In this document: positions 53,989 to 63,144 of the stretch, piece by piece
Layout of the letters: each line of letters starts with the position of its first letter
Numbering within the stretch: the first letter of the stretch is position 1
NCBI RefSeq assembly: GCF_021310995.1
Contig: NZ_CP054150.1
Coordinates: 186,001 to 250,000 of the forward strand
Length of the DNA: 64,000 nucleotides
From: Agrobacterium vaccinii
GTDB taxonomy: Bacteria > Pseudomonadota > Alphaproteobacteria > Rhizobiales > Rhizobiaceae
Reading direction: 5' to 3'
The notes under the pieces: generated by a model
The model's input: only the letters and a program-made list of their open reading frames with translations
Database searches by the model: none
Told to the model about the DNA's origin: nothing
Program-made: the position numbers and the translations under genes

Positions 53989-55206
53989 TTAAGACTTTGC
54001 CAGTTTGAACTGCACGACGTCTATTCGGTCGGTTCTAAAGCCTGCTGCGCAGTAATGCAGGTAATATTGCCACATGCGGCGGAAGCGCTCGTCAAAACCC
54101 ATGGGTTCGATGCGGTGCCAGTTCGCCAGAAACGCACGGTCCCACAGCATCAGGGTGCGGTCGTAATCCTTGCCGAACCGCAGCATGTCGGGCACCGCAA
54201 AGCCTTTCGCGGCGGCTGCTTTCTGGAACGCGGTGATGGTTGGCAGCATGCCGCCGGGAAAGATGTAGGTCTGGATGAAGTCGGCGTTGCGGCGATATTC
54301 ATCGAAACGGCTCTCATCGATGGTGATCACCTGCACCATGGCCTCACCCTTGTCGGCCAGAAGGTCGCGCAGGCGCTGGAAATAGGTCGGCCAGTTTTCT
54401 TCACCCACCGCTTCGAACATTTCGATGGAGACGATCTTCGAGAATTGGCCCTGGCAATCGCGGTAATCTTCCAGCCGGATATCCGCACGGTGGGCGAGCC
54501 CCGCCTTTGCGAGGCGCTTCGTCGCAAAATCGGCCTGTTCGGTCGAAAGCGTAAGACCAGTCACACGGCATCCCGTCTTGGCGATTGCATATTCGGCAAA
54601 GCCACCCCAGCCGCAACCGACTTCCAGCACATGGTCGTCGGGGCCGATGTTCAACTGCTCGACGATGCGGTCGTACTTTGCATTCTGCGCGTCGGCGAGG
54701 CTCTGGCTCGGCTTTTCGAACAGCGCCGATGAGTAGGTCATCGTCTCGTCCAGCCAGGCCGAATAGAACCGGTTACCGAGATCGTAATGGAAGGCGATGT
54801 TGCGGCGGCTGCCGGACTTGGAGTTGCGGCGCAGGCGGTGGCGCAGATAGGCGAAGGCGGAGACCAGACGCGCGGGCTCCGACACGGACATCCAGTTCTG
54901 CTCATTGGCAATGGCCACTTCCAGAAGCGTGGCGATATCGGGCGTATCCCAATCGCCATCTATGTAGGACTGCGCAAAACCAAGGCTGCCGCCCATCAAC
55001 AACCGGCGAACGACACGACCTTTGTTGAGCGAAACGACACCGTGCGGGCCGGGCTGCTGTCCACTAACGACATATTCATAGCCGCCGGGAAACAGCACGG
55101 TCAGGCGCCCATGGGTGATGTTTTTCAGGCGGCGACAAATCATCCGCTGCCAGAGAGGTGCTTGTTCCATGAGAAAGGGGCTGGTCTCCTGTTCAGCGTG
55201 GCTCAT
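53989..55206 (-). CDS. cfa: Cyclopropane-fatty-acyl-phospholipid synthase family
   Basis: This 405-residue SAM-dependent enzyme converts unsaturated acyl chains of membrane lipids to cyclopropane forms. Motif I is VLEVGCGWGGFAEYA, and IVSIEMFEAVGEENW and FIQTYIFPGGMLPT are family segments. It overlaps the upstream DUF1365 gene by 14 bases. The order FAD oxidoreductase-DUF1365-Cfa beside an RpoE/ChrR pair is a conserved alphaproteobacterial arrangement, pointing to membrane protection under photooxidative or peroxide stress. Confidence 0.92.
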   Translation of the reverse strand: MSHAEQETSPFLMEQAPLWQRMICRRLKNITHGRLTVLFPGGYEYVVSGQQPGPHGVVSLNKGRVVRRLLMGGSLGFAQSYIDGDWDTPDIATLLEVAIANEQNWMSVSEPARLVSAFAYLRHRLRRNSKSGSRRNIAFHYDLGNRFYSAWLDETMTYSSALFEKPSQSLADAQNAKYDRIVEQLNIGPDDHVLEVGCGWGGFAEYAIAKTGCRVTGLTLSTEQADFATKRLAKAGLAHRADIRLEDYRDCQGQFSKIVSIEMFEAVGEENWPTYFQRLRDLLADKGEAMVQVITIDESRFDEYRRNADFIQTYIFPGGMLPTITAFQKAAAAKGFAVPDMLRFGKDYDRTLMLWDRAFLANWHRIEPMGFDERFRRMWQYYLHYCAAGFRTDRIDVVQFKLAKS

Positions 55207-56026
55207 CTTTCATTCCTCCTGATGGTGCGCCCGCAACAGCGCTCTTTCCCTTGATGGAACTGGCAATGCGGTTGCGTGCAGCCTTGTGTCGATAAATCGG
55301 ATTGCCTTTTGCCCAAAGCAGCAGCGCTTCCCAGTGGATCGCGCCCATGATCTTCAGGGTCATCAACGGATAGGTTAAAAGTGCGCTCAACAAAGCCCTG
55401 TCATCAAGGGTGCGGCGCTTGCCGGAAAAGGAAGCAAACAGCAGATCGCCATCGCGATCCTGCTCGTTGATGGCAACCAGAACCGCCTCATCCGGCGGCT
55501 GGATGCGGAAATCATAGCTGCATTCCATCGGCACGAAGGGCGAAACATACATTTCCTTGGCGCAGGAATGTCGCACCGTTCCGGGCTGATCGGCATCCGT
55601 GGGAATGACATAGGTGTGGCGTTCGTGAAAGGTGTTGCGCACTTCGTAGAGAATGGCCACCAGCCGCTCATCCTGCCGGTCGTAACAGAAATAGACCGTC
55701 AGCGGATTGAACACATACCCGAAAATCCGCGGGTAACACAGCATGTCCACCCGCAATGCCTCGGGCGCAAGTGCGATGTCCGCATCGGCCAGATGCTGCG
55801 CGACCCATTCCTTCAAGCGACCCGTCTCGCCAACGCCGTGGTCTTTGTCGTGGAAGCTGAAGACGGCTCCGCTGTTATAACCGAACAGCCGCAGGCCCTT
55901 GTCCAGAACGTTGAGTTCATCGAGGTCCAAAAGCATGGAAAACACGCGGTAGCGCATTTTGTGGGCATGCGGGCGGTGGCGCGCATGCACGACGTGTCCG
56001 GCATAAATGGCGGAACGGAAGCTCAT
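55193..56026 (-). CDS. DUF1365 protein
   Basis: This 277-residue protein begins MSFRSAIYAGHVVHARHRPH and contains the DUF1365 segments CYPRIFGYVFNPLTVYFCYD and VRNTFHERHTYVIP. The family lies nearly always beside an FAD oxidoreductase and a cyclopropane synthase; its biochemical role is not settled but lipid modification is likely. The start overlaps the oxidoreductase stop by four bases, and its end overlaps cfa, so translation is coupled on both sides. Confidence 0.9.
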   Translation of the reverse strand: MSFRSAIYAGHVVHARHRPHAHKMRYRVFSMLLDLDELNVLDKGLRLFGYNSGAVFSFHDKDHGVGETGRLKEWVAQHLADADIALAPEALRVDMLCYPRIFGYVFNPLTVYFCYDRQDERLVAILYEVRNTFHERHTYVIPTDADQPGTVRHSCAKEMYVSPFVPMECSYDFRIQPPDEAVLVAINEQDRDGDLLFASFSGKRRTLDDRALLSALLTYPLMTLKIMGAIHWEALLLWAKGNPIYRHKAARNRIASSIKGKSAVAGAPSGGMKDEPR

Positions 56027-57384
56027 TGCGCCAGCACCTTTTCCGGGGTGAGGAGGATGCGCCCCGACTCGTTTTCGACCGTCCAAGGGCGCTTGACGCC
56101 ACCCAGCGCCTCGGCAACGGCGAGGCCCGATTGCAGCCCGTCCTCGTGGAAACCGCTGCCGAAATGCGCGCCGCAGAACCAGGTGTTGCGACGGCCCTGC
56201 AGGCTCCACAGCAGCTTCTGTGCCTCCAGCGCCTTGGTGTCGAACAGCGGATGCGCGTAATCGAATGTGCGGATCAGCTTGGCAGGATCGATCGGACGCG
56301 ACGGGTTCAGCGTCACGAATAAAGGCGTTGCGTCGTCAATATTCTGCAGGCGATTCATCCAGTAGGTCACGCACAGCTGTTCGGTACCGAGCGAGCCCGG
56401 CTCGCTCAGATAATTCCAGCTGGACCAGACATTGCGACGTTTCGGCATGAGGTTGATGTCGGAATGAAGAACGGCAGTGTTGCGCGTATACTCAAAGGCA
56501 CCCAGCACCGCGCGCTCATCGCTATCGGCATCGCCCAGCAGCGCCAGTGCTTGGTCAGAATGGGTGGCAATGACGACATCATCGAAGGCGGACATCAGGC
56601 CGGAGCGGTCGAGAAGTTTCACGCCATCCCCATCACGCCGTATCGCTGCGATCTGGCTGTTGACGACGACGGTGCCCTTGAACTGCGCCTTGATGCGCGA
56701 AACATATTCGCGACTGCCGCCCTTTACCGTGCGCCACTGCGGACGATCTGCCAGTTGCACGAGGCCATGATTGACGAAGAAGCGTATGAAGGCCTGAAGC
56801 GGGTAGGCACGCATGTCGGAAGCCGTGGTCGACCAGATGGCCGCGCCCATCGGCAGCAGATGATCGTCTATGAAGCTTTGCGAATAATTGTTCTGGTCGA
56901 GATAGTCACCGAGGCTGACGCCTTCCAGCGAGCCATCGTTCAGTAGATTAGGCGCTGTCTTATAAAAGCGCATCACATCGCGCACCATCCGCCAGAAACG
57001 CGGGCGCAACAGGTTGGACCTCTGCCCGAACAGGCCTGAAATGTTGGACCCCGAATATTCCAGCCTGCCGCCGGAAATCGATGCCGCAAAAGACATGTCG
57101 GAGGCGGTGGTTTCCACGCCCAGATGCTTGAAGATGGCGACGAGGTTAGGATAATTCCGCTCGTTATAGACGATGAAACCGGTATCGACGGCAATCGTGT
57201 CTTTGCCCGGCAGATCGACCGAGACGGTATTGGCGTGGCCACCCAGACGGTTATCCGCCTCGAACAGCGTCACGTCGGCGCTCTGATCCAGCAACCATGC
57301 GGCGGAAAGGCCCGAAATGCCCGAACCGATCACGGCAATCCGTTTTCTCTGAGATCGGTTGCTGGTGCCTGTCTGAAAGTCCAT
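56023..57384 (-). CDS. FAD-dependent oxidoreductase (amine-oxidase-like)
   Basis: This 453-residue flavoprotein has the N-terminal dinucleotide fold RIAVIGSGISGLSAAWLL and the FAD-binding continuation EADNRLGGHANTV. It belongs to the NAD/FAD oxidase-like group that travels with DUF1365 and Cfa. I chose the ATG at 57384 because the likely promoter -10 element lies about 33 bp upstream; the frame extends to 57453 but would start inside the promoter. It is the first gene of the three-gene stress operon. Confidence 0.9.
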   Translation of the reverse strand: MDFQTGTSNRSQRKRIAVIGSGISGLSAAWLLDQSADVTLFEADNRLGGHANTVSVDLPGKDTIAVDTGFIVYNERNYPNLVAIFKHLGVETTASDMSFAASISGGRLEYSGSNISGLFGQRSNLLRPRFWRMVRDVMRFYKTAPNLLNDGSLEGVSLGDYLDQNNYSQSFIDDHLLPMGAAIWSTTASDMRAYPLQAFIRFFVNHGLVQLADRPQWRTVKGGSREYVSRIKAQFKGTVVVNSQIAAIRRDGDGVKLLDRSGLMSAFDDVVIATHSDQALALLGDADSDERAVLGAFEYTRNTAVLHSDINLMPKRRNVWSSWNYLSEPGSLGTEQLCVTYWMNRLQNIDDATPLFVTLNPSRPIDPAKLIRTFDYAHPLFDTKALEAQKLLWSLQGRRNTWFCGAHFGSGFHEDGLQSGLAVAEALGGVKRPWTVENESGRILLTPEKVLAQ

Positions 57385-57416
57385 GACGTTCGGTTCCGCA
57401 TTTGTCTTATCAGCAT

Positions 57417-57443
57417 TTACGGGGCAGGTCGCCGACTGGATTG
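57417..57443 (-). promoter_or_regulatory. Probable RpoE-dependent promoter of the FAD oxidoreductase operon
   Basis: On the minus strand CAATCC (57443-57438), a 16-nt spacer and CGTAA (57421-57417) match the layout of the sigma-factor promoter on the other strand, with two changes from TGATCC. The distance to the start codon is about 33 bp. Confidence 0.45.
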
Positions 57444-57468
57444 CTTGCGGCATAATTTTTATTGTCGG

Positions 57469-57495
57469 TGATCCGATTTCAGCACCGTGGCGTAA
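57469..57495 (+). promoter_or_regulatory. Probable autoregulated RpoE promoter of the rpoE-chrR pair
   Basis: TGATCC (57469-57474) is the -35 element recognised by ChrR-controlled RpoE factors. A 16-nt spacer and CGTAA (57491-57495) follow. The resulting leader before the rpoE start would be about 110 nt. Confidence 0.55.
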
Positions 57496-57611
57496 TCGGA
57501 TTCATGACAATAAACGTTTCCATAACGGGCCCTGCGTGCCAGTATATGAGCCGCCCTCGGAACAATCCGGTGGTTGGCAAGTCGCATGGAAGCGGAGTGA
57601 AGCCGATCCGC

Positions 57612-58181
57612 ATGAGCAATACCGTCAAGGACGACATCGAAAATCAATGTCCGGCGCTGATCAAGGCCGTGGCTGGCGAGCGCAGCGTCGAAGCGTTCGA
57701 AGTGCTGTTCCGCTATTACGGACCGCGCGTGCGGATTTATATGTTACGGCAAGTGCGCGATGCACAGGCCGCTGAGGAGCTGATGCAGGAAACAATGATG
57801 ACGGTCTGGAACAAGGCCGCTCTTTTCGATCCGGCCCGCGGCAACGTCTCGGCCTGGATATTCAGAATAGCTCGAAATCTGAGGATCGATGCGCACCGCA
57901 AGGACAAGCGCCCGGAATTCGATATCAACGACCCGGCCTTTGTGAAAGACGATGCGCCCGCCGCCGATACGCAGATGGAAGAGGTACAGGATGCCGAACG
58001 TCTGCACCGGGCGCTGGCGCAACTGCCGCAGGAACAGCTCGATCTGTTGAAACGCTCTTTTTTCGATGAGGCCTCCCACAGCACTATCGCACAGCAACTT
58101 GGTCTGCCCATCGGCACGGTCAAGTCTCGCATCCGTCTTGCCTTTGCCAAGCTTCGCACCGCGCTGGAGTCACGCTCATGA
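57612..58181 (+). CDS. rpoE: ECF sigma factor, RpoE of the ChrR-controlled group (ECF11-like)
   Basis: This 189-residue sigma-70-family factor has region 2 with YYGPRVRIYMLRQVRDAQAAEELMQET, quoted in part, and the -10 recognition FRIARNLRIDAHRK. Region 4 contains GLPIGTVKSRIRLAFAKLR. The start at 57612 (MSNTVKDDIEN) has GGAG 12 bases upstream; the longer frame would begin before the promoter. It overlaps the ChrR-type gene by four bases, typical of a sigma/anti-sigma pair. It should drive its own operon and the divergent lipid-stress operon. Confidence 0.93.
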   Translation: MSNTVKDDIENQCPALIKAVAGERSVEAFEVLFRYYGPRVRIYMLRQVRDAQAAEELMQETMMTVWNKAALFDPARGNVSAWIFRIARNLRIDAHRKDKRPEFDINDPAFVKDDAPAADTQMEEVQDAERLHRALAQLPQEQLDLLKRSFFDEASHSTIAQQLGLPIGTVKSRIRLAFAKLRTALESRS

Positions 58182-58837
58182 GGGTAAATCACAAGGTTAG
58201 CGACGAATTGCTGCTGGATTACGCATCGGGAAGTCTCGGCGAAAGCTGGAGCCTTGCGGTATCGACGCATCTCGCCCTGTGTCCCGAAAGCCGCCAGCGG
58301 CTGGAAGCACTTGAGATGACCGGCGGCGCGCTGCTCAGCGATATCACACCCGTCGATGAAGTGTCCGAAGATCAGTGGCAGAAGATACGCAAGCTCCTGA
58401 AGGCGGATGCAACAACTGTGTCGTCCCCGCCCGCAGCTCAGACACATGACGGCGCCGTGCTGCCGGAACCGCTGCGGTCCTATGCAGGTGGCGATGTGGA
58501 TGCGCTGAAATGGAAGCAACTTGGCCCCGGCGCCTACCACTTCCCCATTCGCACGCGTGATGGCGAGGCCAATGTTCGCCTGCTGCGCATCCCGGCGGGA
58601 AAGCCGGTGCCTGAACATACCCATGGCGGGCGTGAACTCACGGTCGTGCTCTCGGGCTATTTCAAGGATGGAAACGATGTCTTCCGCCGTGGCGATTTCG
58701 AAGAGGCCGACGAGGATCTGACGCACCAGCCAATTGCGGGCGAAGGCGAAGACTGTATCTGTCTTGCCGTCACCGACGCGCCGTTGAAGTTCAAGAGTTG
58801 GCTGGTTCGGTTGGTTCAGCCGGTTCTGGGAATATAA
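58178..58837 (+). CDS. chrR: ChrR-family zinc-binding anti-sigma factor
   Basis: This 219-residue protein has an N-terminal anti-sigma domain and a C-terminal cupin. The zinc site region reads HLALCPESR, so the usual HxxxCxxC carries Ser in place of the second Cys. The cupin keeps PEHTHGGRELTVVLSGYF with two His and a Glu, and a later His in LTHQPI. ChrR holds RpoE inactive until singlet oxygen or related stress is sensed. The four-base overlap with rpoE supports pairing. Confidence 0.92.
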   Translation: MRVNHKVSDELLLDYASGSLGESWSLAVSTHLALCPESRQRLEALEMTGGALLSDITPVDEVSEDQWQKIRKLLKADATTVSSPPAAQTHDGAVLPEPLRSYAGGDVDALKWKQLGPGAYHFPIRTRDGEANVRLLRIPAGKPVPEHTHGGRELTVVLSGYFKDGNDVFRRGDFEEADEDLTHQPIAGEGEDCICLAVTDAPLKFKSWLVRLVQPVLGI

Positions 58838-59036
58838 TTAGGAAGTCAGGCGGGTCGCAGGAGAAAAAATCGCGTGACCCGCAATGACCTCATTCCCGCG
58901 CCCGTCAATCCAGCCAGCCCAAGTCCTTAGGTTGAGGATAGTCTTTTTGCCGTGCAGACGCGTTTTAGCCACAAGTACAGGAATAAGCGCAGTAGCGCTG
59001 CTCTGGAATTCGCCAGCCCATTAAGGAAACAAAAGC

Positions 59037-59432
59037 ATGCAGCTTCTCGTCGCCTATATCGGCACGGCCATCGTCTTTTTTGGACTGGATTTCATCTGGT
59101 TGTCGAAGGCATCCGGCTTTTACAAGCGCGAGATCGGCCCGCTTCTGCTACCAAAACCCAATTTCGCTGCCGCTGGCATCTTCTACCTCTTTTATATCGC
59201 CGGCATCGTCTATTTCGCCGTTCTCCCTGCATTGAATGGCGGCGGATGGAGCACGGCGCTCACCTCCGGCGCGATCCTCGGCTGCTTTGCCTATGGCACC
59301 TATGATATGACCAATCTTTCCACTTTGAAGGGCTGGTCATGGCGCATTTGTGTGGCTGATATTCTTTGGGGAACCTTCCTGACCGGCCTCGCCGCTGTCG
59401 GCGGTTTCTGGCTTGTTCAGGCCGTGGCGTAA
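59037..59432 (+). CDS. DUF2177 membrane protein
   Basis: This 131-residue integral membrane protein has about four helices. It shows the DUF2177 pattern IVFFGLDFIWLSKASGFYK, LFYIAGIVYFAVLPAL and AYGTYDMTNLSTLKGW. DUF2177 genes often lie near RpoE/ChrR loci, so it may belong to the same stress regulon, but no TGATCC promoter is obvious. Its last 16 bases overlap the 3' end of rhaK on the other strand. Confidence 0.88.
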   Translation: MQLLVAYIGTAIVFFGLDFIWLSKASGFYKREIGPLLLPKPNFAAAGIFYLFYIAGIVYFAVLPALNGGGWSTALTSGAILGCFAYGTYDMTNLSTLKGWSWRICVADILWGTFLTGLAAVGGFWLVQAVA

Positions 59433-60802
59433 TCGGTTTCCACGATCTTCCGCCATTTGCTGTAGTAATCCAAGACGCCTTGAAGCGCTTCAACGGCGTG
59501 ATAGGATTGTCGCGGCGCATTCCTGATCGCAAGCAGCGCAGCCCCGAGCGCCGTGCCAGACGGGCTGTTGCTATCGGTCACCAGGACATCCGATCCGGTT
59601 ACTGCTGTCAGCGCCTGCGTGTAAATGCCATTGCTCCCGAACGGACCTTCCACGATGGTCGTTTGTGCATTGCCAACCAGCGCAAGACAAGAGGCCGTCA
59701 TCATCGCCGCATAGAGACTTGCTGCGACATAGCGCTCCGCTTCGCCTCTTGGTTCGTTCAGCCAGTGGCCCTTGCCACCGGGATAGGGCCCAGAACCTTC
59801 CGCCGCATTAGGCAGATAGAGAATGTCATCTGCCAGAACGGCCTCCAGTGCCGCGCCACACTCAGCCTCGCTCGGCGGGGTAAGACCCACCGTCAGCATC
59901 TCGAATTCCCGCCCACCCATGAAACGCGCCGAAGGCACTGGCTTGCCGAACGCATCGACATTGACCAGCGTATCGCGCGCCGAGTCAAGCGTTTCCAATG
60001 GCGCGCCGACGCCAAAGCAGATGACCCATGTCCCGGTCGACACGACCGAAAACGGACCTTTGCGCACCATCAGATGCGGCAGCAGCGATGCATTGGAATC
60101 GTGAAGGCCGCAATAGACCGGCATCTCGCCATCGATGCCGATCCTCGCCGCTATATCAGGTAACACCGTTCCCAACACATCGAAAGCAGAACGCACCAGC
60201 GCGAGCAGATTGGCGATGCCCAAGCGATCCGGCAGGCTCGAAAATGTTGATTTGCCCGGCTGCCAGAGATCCGTGTGGCAGCCCAGCGATGTCGCCTCAT
60301 TGGCCTTCACGCCGGTCAGCCGGTAGGCCCAATATTGCGGGTAGGTCAGGATATCAGTGACTTCGGTGAAGGCGTCGGGAAAGGCCGTCTTCTGGTAGTG
60401 CAGTTGCGCCCCGACATTCAGCCCCATGGGAAGCGCCGGTGAGAAGGTTTCCTCAAAGGGCGGGCGCAGACCGGCATAAGCTCTTTGAATGTCGTCGGGG
60501 TAGCTGTGTTCGTAATCCAGAACCGGCAGCGCCAAATCGCCCTTACTATTCAGTAGAGCGACACTCGCCCCATGGGTGGTGATGGATATCGCCTGATATC
60601 CGGGCTGCTCGTGAAAAGCCGCCAGTCCCTCGATGATGAAACTCCACAGCGTCTCGATATCGTAATGCGGGTAGGGCGGGGCGCTCAGAACCCTGTTGGC
60701 GATCTTGCGCGACGCAATTTCCTCGCCGCTCTCGCCATCGACCACGATCAGCTTGGCGTGCGTCTTGCCGATATCGATGACGGCGACATTCTTGATGGTC
60801 AT
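59417..60802 (-). CDS. rhaK: L-rhamnose kinase, FGGY family (RhaK of rhizobia)
   Basis: This 461-residue FGGY-type sugar kinase has the N-terminal phosphate loop [31 protein letters not shown] in the middle and a C-terminal [14 protein letters not shown]. In Rhizobium leguminosarum RhaK is required for rhamnose transport as well as phosphorylation. The gene overlaps rhaU by four bases and is the last of the rhamnose operon in this window. Confidence 0.9.
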   Translation of the reverse strand: MTIKNVAVIDIGKTHAKLIVVDGESGEEIASRKIANRVLSAPPYPHYDIETLWSFIIEGLAAFHEQPGYQAISITTHGASVALLNSKGDLALPVLDYEHSYPDDIQRAYAGLRPPFEETFSPALPMGLNVGAQLHYQKTAFPDAFTEVTDILTYPQYWAYRLTGVKANEATSLGCHTDLWQPGKSTFSSLPDRLGIANLLALVRSAFDVLGTVLPDIAARIGIDGEMPVYCGLHDSNASLLPHLMVRKGPFSVVSTGTWVICFGVGAPLETLDSARDTLVNVDAFGKPVPSARFMGGREFEMLTVGLTPPSEAECGAALEAVLADDILYLPNAAEGSGPYPGGKGHWLNEPRGEAERYVAASLYAAMMTASCLALVGNAQTTIVEGPFGSNGIYTQALTAVTGSDVLVTDSNSPSGTALGAALLAIRNAPRQSYHAVEALQGVLDYYSKWRKIVETDYATA

Positions 60803-61122
60803 GGCAGGTGAAACAACGTCACGAGGTCGGTCGCAACAGGGGAATTATCCTGATGGCTGTCCATGATGTCGGCCATATGCGCCCACCAGCGTTTCATCAC
60901 CGGATGGTCGGGTAGCGATGCCATGCCGTGGTTCGCAGGACGGGTCAAAACGCCAAACAGGATGTTAGTTTCCGGGTCGAGATGAATGGAATAATCGCTG
61001 ACGCCTGCCTCGTGCAGAAGCGTGACCAGTTCCGGCCAGATCTCGTCATGGCGTTTCCGGTACTCCGCTTCCATGCCGGGAAAGAGCTTCATCTTGAAGG
61101 CGTGTTTTTCGAGTTCTGACAT
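60799..61122 (-). CDS. rhaU: L-rhamnose mutarotase
   Basis: This 107-residue enzyme interconverts alpha and beta L-rhamnose. The sequence [26 protein letters not shown] is family-typical (quoted in part), with catalytic residues near YRKRH, and [11 protein letters not shown] near the end. It lies between rhaQ and rhaK with almost no spacing. Length matches RhaM/RhaU. Confidence 0.93.
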   Translation of the reverse strand: MSELEKHAFKMKLFPGMEAEYRKRHDEIWPELVTLLHEAGVSDYSIHLDPETNILFGVLTRPANHGMASLPDHPVMKRWWAHMADIMDSHQDNSPVATDLVTLFHLP

Positions 61123-61125
61123 GGT

Positions 61126-62133
61126 CTACCTCATGGCCCGCAGACGGCGCACGACGATGGGAATGGCGATGGTGATGATGAGGAGAAGCCCGACGAAGAT
61201 GGACATGACGATGCCGGGCACGTTCAAGAGACCAAGCCCGAAGGTGACGAGGCCCGTGACGAAGGCTGCAATGACCACCCCGCCGATGGTGCCGGAACCG
61301 CCCAGAATGGAAACGCCACCCAGCACCACCATCGTCACCACTTCCAGCTCCCAGCCTTGCGCGATGGAGGGGCGGGTGGAGCCGAGGCGGGAGGTAAGGC
61401 AGACGGCAGCGATGCCGCTCATAAGGCCCGTCAGCAGGAACAGGATGAACTTCACCCGTTCCACCGGAATGCCGGAAAAGCGCGCGGCAAAGGAGTTGGT
61501 ACCGATGACGAAGACCTGACGCCCGAAATTGGTGGCATGCAGCAGAATGGCGAAGAGGACGGCCATGACGACGAACAGCACGAATTCAAAGGAGATAACC
61601 CAGAACACGTAACCCTGTCCGAAATAGGCAAAGCTTTCCGGGTATTTGCCGAAGGCCTGATCGCCCAGCACCAGATAGGAAATGCCACGAAACAGGCTCA
61701 TCGTGCCGATGGTGACGACGATGGAGGGCAGCCGCAAACCCGCCACCAGAAAGCCGTTGAAAGCACCGCAGGCGAGGCCGGTGCCGATGCCGAGCGCCAC
61801 AAGGCCCGGCGTGCCCACACCCATCTGCACCGCATAACCCATGACGGTGGAGGCGAGCGCGATGATGGCGGCGACCGAAAGATCGATTTCACCGGCGATG
61901 ATCAAAAGCGCCATGGCGAAGGCGATCAGCGCCTTTTCGGTAAAGTTGAAGGTGGCGTCCGAGAGGTTATAGGCATCGAGAAAGTAAGGCGATGCGAAGG
62001 AATTGACGACGAAGATCAGGATCGCCACGCCCAGAAGCAGCACTTCCCAACTGGCCATGATGCGCTTGAACGGCGTACCGAGCTTGTCTGGAATGACGCG
62101 CGGCGTTGCGGTGTCGGGTGCTATCACGCTCAT
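61126..62133 (-). CDS. rhaQ: Rhamnose ABC transporter permease RhaQ
   Basis: This 335-residue inner-membrane permease belongs to the ribose/xylose (CUT2) group, with eight to ten helices. GEIDLSVAAIIALASTVMGY is the signature near the first third and VVLGGVSILGGSGTIGGVVIA is the EAA-like segment. It overlaps rhaP by four bases and lies 3 bp before rhaU. It pairs with RhaP in a heterodimeric channel. Confidence 0.9.
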   Translation of the reverse strand: MSVIAPDTATPRVIPDKLGTPFKRIMASWEVLLLGVAILIFVVNSFASPYFLDAYNLSDATFNFTEKALIAFAMALLIIAGEIDLSVAAIIALASTVMGYAVQMGVGTPGLVALGIGTGLACGAFNGFLVAGLRLPSIVVTIGTMSLFRGISYLVLGDQAFGKYPESFAYFGQGYVFWVISFEFVLFVVMAVLFAILLHATNFGRQVFVIGTNSFAARFSGIPVERVKFILFLLTGLMSGIAAVCLTSRLGSTRPSIAQGWELEVVTMVVLGGVSILGGSGTIGGVVIAAFVTGLVTFGLGLLNVPGIVMSIFVGLLLIITIAIPIVVRRLRAMR

Positions 62134-63131
62134 GCCGAAGCCTCCTTGGTGATTTCGGTCCTGGCCCTGTCGCGCAGAATGATGCGGCCCTTTTTGGCTT
62201 CGGCGCGGGCGTTGAACACCACGGCAAGCACGATGACGACGCCTGAAATTGCCATCTGCGCAAAGGGCGAAATGCCGATGACGGGCAGCGCATTCTTGAT
62301 GACACCGAGAAACAGAGCCCCCAGCACCGCACCGGCAACCGAGCCGATGCCACCCGCAATCGAAATGCCGCCGATGACGTTTGCGGCGACGCTATCCAGT
62401 TCGAAACCGGATGCGATATCGACATAGGCCACGGCGTAGCGCGACACCCAGAGGTAGCTCGCCAACCCCGCCAAAGCACCCGAAAGTACAAAGGCCAGAA
62501 AGCGCGTGCGGCCGACATCGATGCCCGCATAGACCGCAGCGCCCGGATTGCCGCCCGAGGCATAGGCGGAACGCCCGAAGGAGGTGCGGGTTAGGACTAG
62601 CCATGCGCCCGCAATGATGAGGACGGCGACCCAGGATAGAACAGGCATTCCAAAAATCGGCGTGCGTGGAATATTCAGGAACGTCGGCGACATCTGGTGT
62701 GCGTTGATCCATGCGCCACCGGAGAGAACAAAGGCCATGCCACGATAGATGGTCAGCGTTCCCAGTGTGACCACGATGGAAGGCAGGCCCAGCCACCAGA
62801 CAAGAATGCCGTTGATCGAGCCAAGAAGTGCGCCGATGACAACCGCCATGGCAATGAGGAAGGGCAGGGGTATCGAGGGAAAAGCGGCATTGGTCATCGC
62901 CACGGCCATGCCGGTAAAGGCAAGGTTGGCGGCAACAGAGAGATCGATGGATTTCGTCAGGATCACCGCCATCTGGCCCAGCGCCAGAATGATGAGGATC
63001 GACGTGTCATTGAAGATATTGACGAGATTGGCCGGGCGCTCGAAACCGGGGGAACGCATGGAGAAGCCCGCGATCAAGGTGATGATGATGCCTGCCAGCA
63101 GCCATTCGCGATTTTTCAATAGTCTTTTCAT
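62130..63131 (-). CDS. rhaP: Rhamnose ABC transporter permease RhaP
   Basis: This 333-residue CUT2-type permease contains KSIDLSVAANLAFTGMAVAM and NVIGGISIAGGIGSVAGAVLG, which correspond to the same two signatures as in RhaQ. It starts 13 bp after rhaT and overlaps rhaQ. The partner relation with RhaQ and RhaT is inferred from the conserved rhizobial rhaSTPQUK order. Confidence 0.9.
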   Translation of the reverse strand: MKRLLKNREWLLAGIIITLIAGFSMRSPGFERPANLVNIFNDTSILIILALGQMAVILTKSIDLSVAANLAFTGMAVAMTNAAFPSIPLPFLIAMAVVIGALLGSINGILVWWLGLPSIVVTLGTLTIYRGMAFVLSGGAWINAHQMSPTFLNIPRTPIFGMPVLSWVAVLIIAGAWLVLTRTSFGRSAYASGGNPGAAVYAGIDVGRTRFLAFVLSGALAGLASYLWVSRYAVAYVDIASGFELDSVAANVIGGISIAGGIGSVAGAVLGALFLGVIKNALPVIGISPFAQMAISGVVIVLAVVFNARAEAKKGRIILRDRARTEITKEASA

Positions 63132-63144
63132 GGCGTTGGTCCTC

